The position numbers and the translations under genes are program-made. Shown here one piece after another: positions 1 through 7,665 of a stretch of 64,000 bases of DNA. The stretch covers positions 62,001-126,000 of the forward strand of contig RAPG01000010.1 of the NCBI GenBank assembly GCA_005239165.1, in the 5' to 3' direction. Origin of the DNA: Allopusillimonas ginsengisoli (GTDB lineage: Bacteria; Pseudomonadota; Gammaproteobacteria; Burkholderiales; Burkholderiaceae_B). Each line of letters begins with the position of its first letter. Positions within the stretch are counted from its first letter, which is position 1. The notes below the pieces were generated by a model. The model was given only the letters and a program-made list of their open reading frames with translations, did not search any database and was not told where the DNA came from.

Positions 1-1
1 T

Positions 2-151
2 GCTGCGTTTAAAGCCGCTCAGCCATTCTGGCGTATTGCTCAGTCGCGTGTCGATCAAGCGCTGGGCAAAGAAAATGTCACGGCACTGCACCAGTGGGTA
101 GACAGTGTTATTCCTGCTTTTCGTGAAGAGGCCCACGGAGCAAACCCATGA
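2..151 (+). CDS. C-terminal end of a MarR-like transcriptional regulator (partial)
   Basis: An open frame runs in from the left edge and ends at TGA 149-151, giving the last 49 residues of a protein whose start lies outside the window. The fragment (AQPFWRIAQSRVDQALG, then LHQWVDSV) resembles the helical C-terminal dimerisation arm of MarR-family regulators. Its stop overlaps the ATG of the MFS gene at 148 (ATGA), so the two are probably translationally coupled and the regulator may control that transporter. The winged-helix domain is not visible, so the family call is tentative. Confidence 0.5.
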   Translation, partial: AAFKAAQPFWRIAQSRVDQALGKENVTALHQWVDSVIPAFREEAHGANP

Positions 152-1356
152 CGCCACGCAGCTCCTGGTTTTACGTGTTGATCGCTGCGGCAATCCTTAT
201 GGTCACCATGGGCGCCCGGCAGTCATTGGGCTTGTTCGTGGCCCCCTTAAACACACACACGGGTTTAGGCATTGCCAGCATCAGCTTTGCCATGGCCATT
301 GCACAATTAGTATGGGGCACAGTTCAGCCCGTATTTGGCGCGGTCGCCGACCGGTGGGGGCCGGGTCGCGTCATTGTGCTCGGGGCTGTGCTGCTTGCCG
401 CAGGCAGCGCCATGACAACCATGGTTTCCAGTGAATGGGGGCTCATCTTCGCCATTGGCCTGCTAAGCGCGACGGGTGCGGGCGCAGGCAGTTTCTCAAT
501 TCTCATCGGTGCCACCGCGCAACGCATCCCTGCCGAACGTCAATCATCTGCCGCTGGTGTTATTAACGCGGGTGGCAGCATGGGGCAGTTTATTTTCGCC
601 CCGTTAAATCAGGCCGTGCTCTCGGCATTTGGGTGGATGCACGCCATGTGGATGATGGCCGCCGTGGCACTCACCACAGCGCCCCTGGCCTGGTGGCTGC
701 GCGGCGCGCCGCGCTCAAAAAGCCATCACAGCCAGGCAACGCCCTCCCTCACTCTGCGAGAGCAATTAAAAATCGCCTCGCGCAATCGCAGTTATTGGTG
801 CCTGCACGCTGGTTTTTTTACTTGCGGCTTTCACATTGCTTTCCTGGTTACGCACATGCCCGGTGAGGTTAATCTGTGTGGTTTAAGCGCCAGCGTCGCC
901 TCTACCTCTCTGGCCATTATCGGCCTGACCAACGTTATCGGCAGCCTGGTTGTGGGCGCACTCGGCACACGTGTGCGCATGAAAATGATTCTGTTCTGGA
1001 TGTACGCATCACGCGCAGTGGCCATCCTGCTTTATATGTCGGCACCAAAAGAACCATGGACATTTTACGTGTTTGCTGCCGCACTGGGCGCAACCTGGCT
1101 GGCGACAGTGCCACCTACAGCAGGCCTTACTGCCAAGCTGTTCGGAACACGCTATCTTGCGACGCTCTTTGGCCTGACCTTGTTTACCCATCAAATTGGT
1201 GGCTTCTTCGGTGCATGGCTGGGCGGCCTGGCCATGGTTTCTTTTGGCAGTTATGAATGGATCTGGTGGGCCGATGCAGCGCTGGCCTTGCTGGCAGCAT
1301 TAGTGAATCTGCCCATTAAAGAAACCAGACCAACACGGTCTTTGGCAATGGCTTAG
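148..1356 (+). CDS. MFS transporter (monocarboxylate/oxalate-formate type)
   Basis: This 402-residue inner-membrane protein has about 12 hydrophobic segments. A typical MFS loop follows TM2 (GAVADRWGPGR, near residues 65-75), and a long hydrophilic loop near residues 190-215 divides the two six-helix halves. The early GARQSLGLF and the overall pattern resemble the monocarboxylate porter / oxalate-formate antiporter branch, so a small organic acid is a likely substrate, but none can be named. A GGAG ribosome site precedes the ATG. The start overlaps the stop of the upstream MarR-like gene, and the 3' end converges on hipA. Confidence 0.8.
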   Translation: MTPRSSWFYVLIAAAILMVTMGARQSLGLFVAPLNTHTGLGIASISFAMAIAQLVWGTVQPVFGAVADRWGPGRVIVLGAVLLAAGSAMTTMVSSEWGLIFAIGLLSATGAGAGSFSILIGATAQRIPAERQSSAAGVINAGGSMGQFIFAPLNQAVLSAFGWMHAMWMMAAVALTTAPLAWWLRGAPRSKSHHSQATPSLTLREQLKIASRNRSYWCLHAGFFTCGFHIAFLVTHMPGEVNLCGLSASVASTSLAIIGLTNVIGSLVVGALGTRVRMKMILFWMYASRAVAILLYMSAPKEPWTFYVFAAALGATWLATVPPTAGLTAKLFGTRYLATLFGLTLFTHQIGGFFGAWLGGLAMVSFGSYEWIWWADAALALLAALVNLPIKETRPTRSLAMA

Positions 1357-1372
1357 TGAGTACAAGGCAATT

Positions 1373-2761
1373 TCAGACTTTTAGTAGAGACGGATTTCGC
1401 CGCATTACCCCCTGTACGGCCGGATGCTTGTAAATACAAGCAAGCAACTTTTCTTTCTGACTCTGCGCAAGCCGACTCTGCTCAATTATGCCTGGCCAAT
1501 GTTTGACGGCTGCCACAACACAATCAGACACTGCCTTGATTGCCGCAGGCCCGGGCATGTCCAGGGCATTGCAGAATATTCTGAGCACATTGGGCGTAAG
1601 GCTTAGCTGGCGCCGACGAGCCTTATCTGATTTCTCGTCTGCCAGGGATGTTGGCTCGAAGCTTTCTGGCAAAATCCGCAGGCCATGTCCTCCGCCCGGC
1701 GTATAAATGGTGTGCGCCACAATATCGTAGGCGGGCGAAAGCTGTGGCGTGGACCCGTCACCAGGGTAACAAAGACCAATGTTCTTTAAGTGCATGTCGG
1801 GGTTACCCAACATTTCATTGACCATAATCCGGCGCAGCAATTCCATTACTGCAGGCGTGCCCAGGCTGGGATACGAGAGCAAGACTGCAGCCACCTGCAG
1901 ATAGGAGTAATCCAGCGAGTACTTGTCCTCAGGCATGACACCAAAAACCTGTGCAAAGTCCTCGCACTGGATACGCGTGCCCGAGGTTCGATCAAAGCGA
2001 TTCACAGCCAGAAAATTTGTCTCTTGCCTAATGTCGCCCAGTTCATATTCATGCTGCGCAGCAAGCTGGCTCAGGGGGGCCAGGTAGGCCTCGCAAACAT
2101 TGACGCCGGCTACGTGCGCAAGCTGCAGCGAGAGCGCTTCAACTTCTGGCAATAGCGCATACCCTCCGACCGGTAGCTTGGCAATAATGTGTGAATCATC
2201 ATCTTTGGTGCGACCAACAAAACGTTCACCTTCTTTAATCACCCCCAGTTTGGGTTGAAAGCCGGAGAGCGAGACGCCATCGTCCAGAGGATCAGCCGTC
2301 ACCGTCATCTCCAGCGCATCGGCGTTCTGCGTAATGAGTCGACCTAACTCAATGCGCGAGAGTTCTATAGGCAGCGCATAGATGTTCCCGGGCAGATCCT
2401 TGCCACATGCAGCCAGCAATTCGAAATGGTCATTGGGCTCGCACTTGCGAGCCCAAGCTAACTGGTTGCGAAAGACACCTTCTGGCAGCAGGTTCTGAAA
2501 AAAAGCTGGCAAAAACCAGGACTGGCCATCTTTGGCCAGCTTTCCATTAAAGGCCTGGCTGTAGACATCGCGCCAGAACATCACTTGCTCTTGTGGTGAT
2601 TGTGCACGCCAGGAGAGCGACACGATGGGCAAGTTTGGATCCCTGGCCACGTCTTCATCTGCCACAAACCGATTGATCACTGCCCCTGCATCTGGGGCAA
2701 ATTGAAAGAGCAGACCGATGCGTCGGCTGCCCAAACGAATTTCCAGTGCCTTGATATTCAT
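1373..2761 (-). CDS. hipA: HipA-family serine/threonine kinase toxin
   Basis: This 462-residue protein has the HipA kinase layout. The N-terminal subdomain ends in SGFQPKLGV (residues 166-174, nucleotide-binding loop). The catalytic loop NPDMHLKNIGL carries the presumed base Asp322 and Asn327, and PAYDIV supplies the metal-binding Asp346. In known HipA proteins the kinase phosphorylates a translation target such as GltX and causes growth arrest; the target here is unknown. It is slightly longer than E. coli HipA (about 440). It lies 18 bases downstream of the HTH antitoxin gene on the same strand, the usual antitoxin-first order, and is presumably expressed from the same autoregulated promoter. 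Confidence 0.85.
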   Translation of the reverse strand: MNIKALEIRLGSRRIGLLFQFAPDAGAVINRFVADEDVARDPNLPIVSLSWRAQSPQEQVMFWRDVYSQAFNGKLAKDGQSWFLPAFFQNLLPEGVFRNQLAWARKCEPNDHFELLAACGKDLPGNIYALPIELSRIELGRLITQNADALEMTVTADPLDDGVSLSGFQPKLGVIKEGERFVGRTKDDDSHIIAKLPVGGYALLPEVEALSLQLAHVAGVNVCEAYLAPLSQLAAQHEYELGDIRQETNFLAVNRFDRTSGTRIQCEDFAQVFGVMPEDKYSLDYSYLQVAAVLLSYPSLGTPAVMELLRRIMVNEMLGNPDMHLKNIGLCYPGDGSTPQLSPAYDIVAHTIYTPGGGHGLRILPESFEPTSLADEKSDKARRRQLSLTPNVLRIFCNALDMPGPAAIKAVSDCVVAAVKHWPGIIEQSRLAQSQKEKLLACIYKHPAVQGVMRRNPSLLKV

Positions 2762-2779
2762 GTACGTTCTCTTTGCCGC

Positions 2780-3097
2780 TTACTTAGGCTTAGCCTTTGG
2801 GCTGGCCAGTTCAAGACGGTTCAACGCGGCCTGCACGCCCGTTAGCACTTTTGGCGCAGTGGGCGACAGATTGGGGTCAATTGCGCGCACAGCTTCTTTT
2901 GGGATTAGCACGACGTCCAGGCCCAACTCGTCTGCCACCGCAAGAAGTGTGGATACCTTGAAGTCAGCCTTGCCGCTGAATACATTGGTCATCGTACGCC
3001 GCGACAAACCGGCACGATCGCGTAAGGCGTCTTGGGTTGCATTGAGTGCGGACAGTTGCTGACGAAACTTTCCAGAGAGCTTTTGAATAGTAGCCAT
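2780..3097 (-). CDS. hipB: HipB-like HTH antitoxin
   Basis: This small (105 residues) XRE-type DNA-binding protein has its helix-turn-helix around residues 20-60 (ATQDALRDRAGLSRRTMTNV). It pairs with the HipA kinase just downstream. In characterised systems HipB neutralises HipA and the complex represses its own promoter. The C-terminal tail is Ala/Pro/Lys-rich, as expected for a flexible, protease-sensitive antitoxin end. An alternative ATG at 3106 would add three residues but lies inside the left arm of the promoter palindrome; neither start has a clear ribosome site. The start at 3097 is preferred because MATIQKL begins the folded region. Confidence 0.8.
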   Translation of the reverse strand: MATIQKLSGKFRQQLSALNATQDALRDRAGLSRRTMTNVFSGKADFKVSTLLAVADELGLDVVLIPKEAVRAIDPNLSPTAPKVLTGVQAALNRLELASPKAKPK

Positions 3098-3099
3098 AA

Positions 3100-3146
3100 C
3101 ACGCATTAAAGTAGTATTTATCGTTTAAATACTACTTTAATGCGTG
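3100..3146. promoter_or_regulatory. Perfect palindrome, proximal hipBA operator
   Basis: Two 21-base arms (3100-3120 and 3126-3146) are exact reverse complements separated by five bases. Each arm contains the half-site AAAGTAGTAT (3108-3117; inverted at 3129-3138), with half-site centres 21 bases (two helical turns) apart. The palindrome abuts the antitoxin start codon. Autoregulation by HipB or HipBA is inferred from the family and the position. Confidence 0.75.
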
Positions 3147-3171
3147 CTCAATATCAAATATACACATTAAC

Positions 3172-3222
3172 AATGCGTACCAAAGTAGTATTATACCCAC
3201 TTATACTACTTTAATGCGCATT
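3172..3222. promoter_or_regulatory. Imperfect palindrome, distal hipBA operator
   Basis: This is a second inverted pair of the same half-site, AAAGTAGTAT at 3182-3191 and its inverse at 3203-3212, again with centres 21 bases apart. The flanks AATGCG/CGCATT also match, but the stretch between flank and left half-site differs (tacc instead of catt). It is 74 bases (about seven turns) upstream of the proximal operator, so cooperative binding or DNA looping is plausible. Confidence 0.7.
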
Positions 3223-3385
3223 TAATGGCTTTAGCGGCCCGCTCTGATTACTTATGATTGTGGCACCCCACGCTGATTACTCTGCGTAATTACTCTGCGT
3301 AACGTCGTCATGCATGCGCGCCACTGGAGAGCGTTCGAAACTACAGACTTACTGGCAACTCACGCGAGCCGCTTACGCAATACAC

Positions 3386-4063
3386 CTACCCCAGCATTTT
3401 TATCAGTGCTTTGGCTGCAGCCTCAGACGAAGCTGGGTTTTGACCCGTAATTAAGGTGCCATCCGTGAGCACGTATGACTCCCAATCGCCTGCCTTAGAA
3501 TAGACGCCGCCGTTAGCCTTTAGTACGTCTTCAACCAGAAACGGCACAACCTCGGTCAAGCCAACGGCCTCTTCCTCGGTATTGGTGAAGCCAGTTACCT
3601 TCTTGCCCTTGACCAGGAAGCTGCCGTCCTTTCCCTTGACATGGCGCAGCACACCCGGCGCGTGGCAAACAGCAGCCACGGGCTTGCCTGCTGCGTGCAT
3701 GGTTTCAATGAGGGCGATGGATGACTTATCTTCTGCCAGATCCCACAAAGGGCCATGACCACCAGGGTAAAAGACAGCATCAAAATCGCTGGCGCTTACG
3801 TCGGCCAGTTTTAATGTAGCGCTCAGCGCAGCCTGCGTATCGGGGTCGTCTTTGAAGCGACGGGTAGCATCGGTTTGCGCATCAGGCGCATCACTTTTGG
3901 GGTCGACAGGCGGTTGGCCACCCTGTGGGGAGGCCAGGGTCAGGCTGGCGCCCGCGTCTTTCAGTACATAGTAGGGCGCTGCAAATTCTTCCAGCCAGAA
4001 ACCGGTTTTTTCACCGGTGTCGCCGAGCTGCTCGTGCGAGGTTAAGACCATGAGTATGTTCAT
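3386..4063 (-). CDS. DJ-1/PfpI (type 1 glutamine amidotransferase-like) protein
   Basis: This 225-residue single-domain protein has the DJ-1/PfpI fold. The nucleophile elbow AVCHAPG places Cys133-His134 at the active site, and YPGGHG (residues 99-104) and an acidic pair near residues 25-26 complete the usual pocket. The length and the insert around residues 55-75 resemble the Hsp31/HchA-like branch, whose members act as glyoxalase III, deglycase or stress chaperone; the activity here is not decided by sequence. AGGAG precedes the start. It appears to be monocistronic, between the hip locus and the Crp/Fnr gene. Confidence 0.8.
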   Translation of the reverse strand: MNILMVLTSHEQLGDTGEKTGFWLEEFAAPYYVLKDAGASLTLASPQGGQPPVDPKSDAPDAQTDATRRFKDDPDTQAALSATLKLADVSASDFDAVFYPGGHGPLWDLAEDKSSIALIETMHAAGKPVAAVCHAPGVLRHVKGKDGSFLVKGKKVTGFTNTEEEAVGLTEVVPFLVEDVLKANGGVYSKAGDWESYVLTDGTLITGQNPASSEAAAKALIKMLG

Positions 4064-4089
4064 AGGGACTCCTGTTACGGTAAATGAGT

Positions 4090-4230
4090 TCAGTCCTCAG
4101 CAACATTGATTACAAGCTTGCCGAAGCTCATGCCTTCAAGAGTATTGTTGAAGACAGGGCCAAGACCCAAGGGACGGGCGCGTATACACGCGAGTTCGTC
4201 ACCAGGGGTGTGGCGATAACTCAGTATAGC
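4090..4230 (-). pseudogene. Possible remnant of a zinc-type alcohol dehydrogenase/quinone reductase C-terminus
   Basis: In the otherwise empty gap between the DJ-1 and Crp/Fnr genes, a minus-strand frame ends at 4090 with FNNTLEGMSFGKLVINV just before the stop. Medium-chain oxidoreductases commonly end with a similar arrangement (a run like EGxxFGKxVIxV). No start, Rossmann motif or ribosome site is present upstream, so at most this is a decayed 3' fragment. The similarity is short and could be chance. Confidence 0.25.
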
Positions 4231-4269
4231 GCTCTGGCTTGGCTGCGTTTCGCATGTAAAGCAGGCGCG

Positions 4270-4974
4270 CTACTGCAGCAGCAAGGCGTCCAGGTCGTGG
4301 ATTCGTATACCGCGTTGTCCACTTTGCGCTATCCAGCCCTCGTCTTCAAATTCTTTTAAACGTCGGCTAATGGTTTCGGGCGAAGTGCCCAGGTAAGACG
4401 CAAGATCTTTGCGGCTCATGGGCAATCGTATATCGCGCGACTTGGCCTGTTCTGACAGGCTTGCAAGATAAAGCACAATACGTGCGTTAATCGACTCGGT
4501 CGCAATGGCGGCCGTTTGTTTTTCGCTGCTGCCCAGTCGTTGTGCAAGCTCAGACAGCAAATGCATACCTATTTCTGGGTGCTCCAGCATGAGTGCACTT
4601 AAATCGTCACGGCTGATGATGCAAACGCGTGCATCTTCGGTGGCCTCAGCATAAGAATCATGCTGAGCGGGCGAGAACAGTGCAAGCTCCCCCGTGAAGT
4701 CGCCCGGTTGCAGTATGCGAACGAGCTGCTCCTTGCCGTCTTCGGAAAGCCGGTAAACCTTAACCTTGCCTTGGTGAACGATATATAACTGATTAGAGTG
4801 CTCACCCGCACGATGAATGAACTCGTTGCGCCTTACGGTGCGCATTGCCGCTTTAGCAGCAATATTGACCAGCTCGTTGTGTGGCAGATGATTAAAAATC
4901 GGAACGAGCGACACACAGAGTTCACGAAGTGGTTCAGTGTGCTGCTCGTTCGAAACATGGTTGCAGTGTTCCAT
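4270..4974 (-). CDS. Crp/Fnr-family transcriptional regulator
   Basis: This 234-residue regulator has an N-terminal cyclic-nucleotide-binding-like barrel (about residues 25-145, with GKVKVYRLSEDGKEQLVR and PGDFTGELALF) and a C-terminal winged helix with recognition region SRKDLASYLGTSPETISRRL (187-206). Only Cys4, Cys20 and Cys118 are present. The four-cysteine cluster of oxygen-sensing FNR is absent, so a thiol or metal-responsive Flp-like mechanism fits better. It is the third gene of an operon with a metal chaperone and a P1B ATPase and probably regulates it. GGAG lies ten bases before the ATG. Confidence 0.8.
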   Translation of the reverse strand: MEHCNHVSNEQHTEPLRELCVSLVPIFNHLPHNELVNIAAKAAMRTVRRNEFIHRAGEHSNQLYIVHQGKVKVYRLSEDGKEQLVRILQPGDFTGELALFSPAQHDSYAEATEDARVCIISRDDLSALMLEHPEIGMHLLSELAQRLGSSEKQTAAIATESINARIVLYLASLSEQAKSRDIRLPMSRKDLASYLGTSPETISRRLKEFEDEGWIAQSGQRGIRIHDLDALLLQ

Positions 4975-4994
4975 GGTTTGCTTTAGCTCCGTTT

Positions 4995-5017
4995 GACGCC
5001 TTTCGTCGAAAGGCGTC
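4995..5017. repeat. Perfect 23-base palindrome between ATPase and regulator genes
   Basis: GACGCCTTTCG and its exact reverse complement flank a single central base in the 60-base gap between the ATPase stop and the regulator start. As RNA it forms an 8-pair stem with a 7-base loop and is not followed by a T tract. It could be a processing or stability hairpin that sets the ratio of pump to regulator, a partial terminator, or a protein-binding palindrome. Confidence 0.6.
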
Positions 5018-5034
5018 GCGTTGACTTACCTGCT

Positions 5035-6927
5035 TCAAGCCCTTTGCTGCTGTACCGTACCAGGCAGCGTGGTGGCCCCAGTGCGTTTGCGCCCAAAGCG
5101 GACAAGCCGAATGGCGTTCAGTATGACCAATATCACGCTGACCTCATGGATGAGCATACCCGAGGCCAAGAACACTTTACCCAGCAACACACCAGCCAGC
5201 AAAATTACCACCGTGGCCACGGCAAAGAATGTGTTTTGCATCATGTTGCGTACAGTGGCTTTGGAAAGAGCCTGTGCATGCGCAAACTGATCTAGCCGAT
5301 CAGACATGAGCACGACATCAGCAGTCTCCATGGTGATGTCTGCGCCGCCCGTTCCCATTGCCAGACCAACATCTGCAGTCGCAAGCGCCGGTGCGTCGTT
5401 GATACCGTCACCAACCATGGCAACCCGCAGGCCCTGCGCCTTCAGTTTATTGATCCAGGCCACTTTTTCTTGCGGCAGCAGTTCGGCATAGACCGCATCC
5501 AGCCCCAACTCATCACCCACCAGTTGCGCGGCGTGGCGGTTGTCGCCAGTGAGCATGTAGATCTTTTCAATGCCCTGCGATCTCAGGCGTTCAATGGCGC
5601 CACGAGCCTCAGGCTTGATCTGATCAGCGATGCCGATAAGGCCGACCAACACTCCGTCGATTGCGACAAAAATTGCGGTGTTACCGGCTTTTTCGCGCAT
5701 GATGGCATAGTCTTCTGCAGAGGCGTCGATGACAATGCCACGAGCGCCCAACAGCTTGCGCGTGCCGATGACAAGATGCTTACCACCGACCGTGGCCGCC
5801 ATGCCCTCGCCTTCAATGATTTCGGCATTTTCAGGTTTATCCGTAAGCAGCAGCCCGCGCTTCTGGGCCTCAGCAACGATGGTCTGCCCAAGATGATGCT
5901 CAGAAGCCACCTCGGCTTGCGCGGCCAGGTGCAGTATCTGGTTTTCATCACCAGACCAGGCTTTTACATCAGTGACTTCAGGTCGACCTTTTGTCAGCGT
6001 GCCGGTTTTATCAAACACCACCATATTGATCTTGGCGAGCTTTTCCATGATTTCACCGCCTTTGACCAAAGCACCATTGCGTGCGGCGTTACCGATGCCA
6101 GCCACCATGGAAACGGGTGCCGAGATCACCAGTGCACCAGGGCAGGCAATAACAAGAAAAGTCAGGGCCAATTCAACGTTCTGCGATATCGCGTATACCA
6201 ACACAGCCAGCACAACAATTGAAGGCGTGTAAATATTTGCGAACCGATCCAGAAATTTCTGGGTTTTGGTCTTGGACTCTTGAGCGTCTTCGATCAGCTC
6301 CACAATTTTGGAGAACGTGGTGTCATCACCCACTTTTTCGGCCAGAACCTCGATGTAGCCGTTGGTGACGACAGTGCCACTGTAAACATGGTGGCCCACA
6401 CGTTTGTCGGCGGGTACAGATTCTCCGGTTATAGCGGCTTCGGTAATTAACGCCTGTCCGGCAAGTACAGAGCCGTCGATGGATACCTTCTCACCTGAGC
6501 GGATCAATACGCGGTCGCCTTTTTCAAGATCTTCCGCTGGAATCCTGATATGCCCTTCAGGCCGAATGACTGTGGCCTCCGTGGGCGTCATATCGATCAG
6601 GCTTTTAAGCGAAGACCGCGTCTGCTCCAAGGTGCGCGTTTCGAGATAGGCACCAAAGACAAACAAAAACGTGACCGCAGCCGCTTCGAAATACTCGCCA
6701 ATGATCAACGCACCGATCACTGCAATCGTGACAAGAAGCTCGATGCTGAATGCCTTCATTCGCAAGGACTTGAACGCCTTGATGGCGATAAAGTAGCCTG
6801 CGAAGATAGACGATGCGATCAAGACATAGTTTTTTAAATCTGCCAAACCCAACCAATGCAGTGCAAGGGCGGTCAGCAACAGAAGCCCGGTTGCTCCGGC
6901 AATGTGAGAGTTTTTAAGCTGAACCAT
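5035..6927 (-). CDS. P1B-type heavy-metal-translocating ATPase with a CPG motif
   Basis: This 630-residue inner-membrane pump lacks an N-terminal metal-binding domain. Visible P-type motifs are TGES (167-170), the membrane motif ACPGALVIS with CPG at 262-264, phosphorylation site DKTGTLT (Asp306) and hinge GDGINDAP (506-513). Two core positions are unusual: CPG replaces the CPC/SPC/CPH signatures used to predict metal, and the N-domain HP dipeptide reads HH (SEHHLG, 342-347). The substrate therefore cannot be assigned as Cu, Zn or Co by motif. It is co-transcribed with a small CxxC chaperone upstream and a Crp/Fnr regulator downstream. A GAAGG ribosome site precedes the start. Confidence 0.85.
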   Translation of the reverse strand: MVQLKNSHIAGATGLLLLTALALHWLGLADLKNYVLIASSIFAGYFIAIKAFKSLRMKAFSIELLVTIAVIGALIIGEYFEAAAVTFLFVFGAYLETRTLEQTRSSLKSLIDMTPTEATVIRPEGHIRIPAEDLEKGDRVLIRSGEKVSIDGSVLAGQALITEAAITGESVPADKRVGHHVYSGTVVTNGYIEVLAEKVGDDTTFSKIVELIEDAQESKTKTQKFLDRFANIYTPSIVVLAVLVYAISQNVELALTFLVIACPGALVISAPVSMVAGIGNAARNGALVKGGEIMEKLAKINMVVFDKTGTLTKGRPEVTDVKAWSGDENQILHLAAQAEVASEHHLGQTIVAEAQKRGLLLTDKPENAEIIEGEGMAATVGGKHLVIGTRKLLGARGIVIDASAEDYAIMREKAGNTAIFVAIDGVLVGLIGIADQIKPEARGAIERLRSQGIEKIYMLTGDNRHAAQLVGDELGLDAVYAELLPQEKVAWINKLKAQGLRVAMVGDGINDAPALATADVGLAMGTGGADITMETADVVLMSDRLDQFAHAQALSKATVRNMMQNTFFAVATVVILLAGVLLGKVFLASGMLIHEVSVILVILNAIRLVRFGRKRTGATTLPGTVQQQRA

Positions 6928-6953
6928 TTTCTTTACCTTCCATCCTTTGGATG

Positions 6954-6972
6954 GGCCGGCGACCGGCCGGCC
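6954..6972. repeat. GC-rich hairpin between chaperone and ATPase genes
   Basis: GGCCGG and CCGGCC enclose a three-base loop, with GGCC repeating just beyond, in the 57-base gap between the metal chaperone stop and the ATPase start. It is probably an intercistronic RNA hairpin like the one at 4995-5017. No T tract follows on the minus strand, so it is not an obvious terminator. Confidence 0.45.
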
Positions 6973-6984
6973 TGACCTAGGTTG

Positions 6985-7230
6985 TTAAGCAGTCTCGGCA
7001 ACAACGTCTTTTGACGTTTTCGTCGAGAGGACGGGATACCCCAACCGAGTGACTACATCAGTCAGAGCGTCGACACTCGTGATCGAACTATCGAACTCGA
7101 TACGAACCTTGCCCGCGTTAAAGAGCACCTTGGCTTGCTTTACACCATCAACCTTGAGCAGCGTGCCCTCGATTTTTTTGATGCATGAAGGACAGGTGAA
7201 GGGTTCCATGGTGAGGATAGCTTTTTTCAT
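6985..7230 (-). CDS. Small heavy-metal-associated (HMA) chaperone
   Basis: This 81-residue cytoplasmic protein has the ferredoxin-like HMA fold (CopZ/Atx1-like). Its metal site is FTCPSCIKKIE with Cys13 and Cys16; the usual GMTCxxC is changed to EPFTCPSC. GYPVL near residues 65-70 matches the end of the domain. It probably delivers or captures the metal pumped by the adjacent ATPase, which has no metal-binding domain of its own. GGAG precedes the ATG by seven bases. It is the first gene of the chaperone-ATPase-regulator operon. Confidence 0.85.
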   Translation of the reverse strand: MKKAILTMEPFTCPSCIKKIEGTLLKVDGVKQAKVLFNAGKVRIEFDSSITSVDALTDVVTRLGYPVLSTKTSKDVVAETA

Positions 7231-7665
7231 TTGATTCTCCAGATGAAGTTGTTCAGGACAATTTCATGGTAGGCAAAGCACGCCTGTTGAACCTTGATGG
7301 CCGTCATTTTTGAACAATGGGATGTAGCCCGCTCAGATGTTCCAAATACCTTGAAATCAGCAACAGCCGTAATCCCCACCATCGCTACATACAGGTAGAA
7401 CCAGTCTCGAAGCCTTCGACCAGCCGCAGTTGCCGGGCTGAGAAATAGCTTTAGTGCCAGGAAGGTGGCGTGGCATTGCCACGCGGGATGACGGCGTGCT
7501 GCTGGGCGAACTCTACCGATAGTGCCTTGGGGATCAGGCGATGGCAAAGCGGATGCTGGTGGACAAGCCTGAGCGTTTATGTTTTTTCTTTGCCCGCTTA
7601 TGCAAGACTACTCACCAACCGCCGTGCACATCGCCTGCACACTCTCTCTGCAAATAATCAAAAAA
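7231..7665. other. Intergenic region upstream of the metal operon
   Basis: No convincing gene was found in these 435 bases; the open frames lack family features and ribosome sites. It should contain the metal-operon promoter. TTGAT-N4-GTCAT at 7294-7307, about 65 bases before the chaperone start, is a partial match to a Crp/Fnr box (TTGAT-N4-ATCAA) and is a candidate binding site for the operon's own regulator. The right-hand part may be decayed coding sequence. Confidence 0.35.

Noticed and set aside
4084..4359. Plus-strand open frame of 91 codons between the DJ-1 and Crp/Fnr genes
   Set aside because: It overlaps the 3' end of the Crp/Fnr gene, has no ribosome site and no family features. 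The minus strand of the same stretch looks more like a decayed gene end.
5470..6222. 250-codon plus-strand open frame inside the P1B ATPase
   Set aside because: It is antisense to an intact, motif-complete ATPase gene and has no recognisable domains.
7227..7547. 106-codon minus-strand open frame upstream of the metal chaperone
   Set aside because: It overlaps the chaperone start, lacks a ribosome site and shows no family pattern. It is more likely promoter DNA and possibly decayed sequence.
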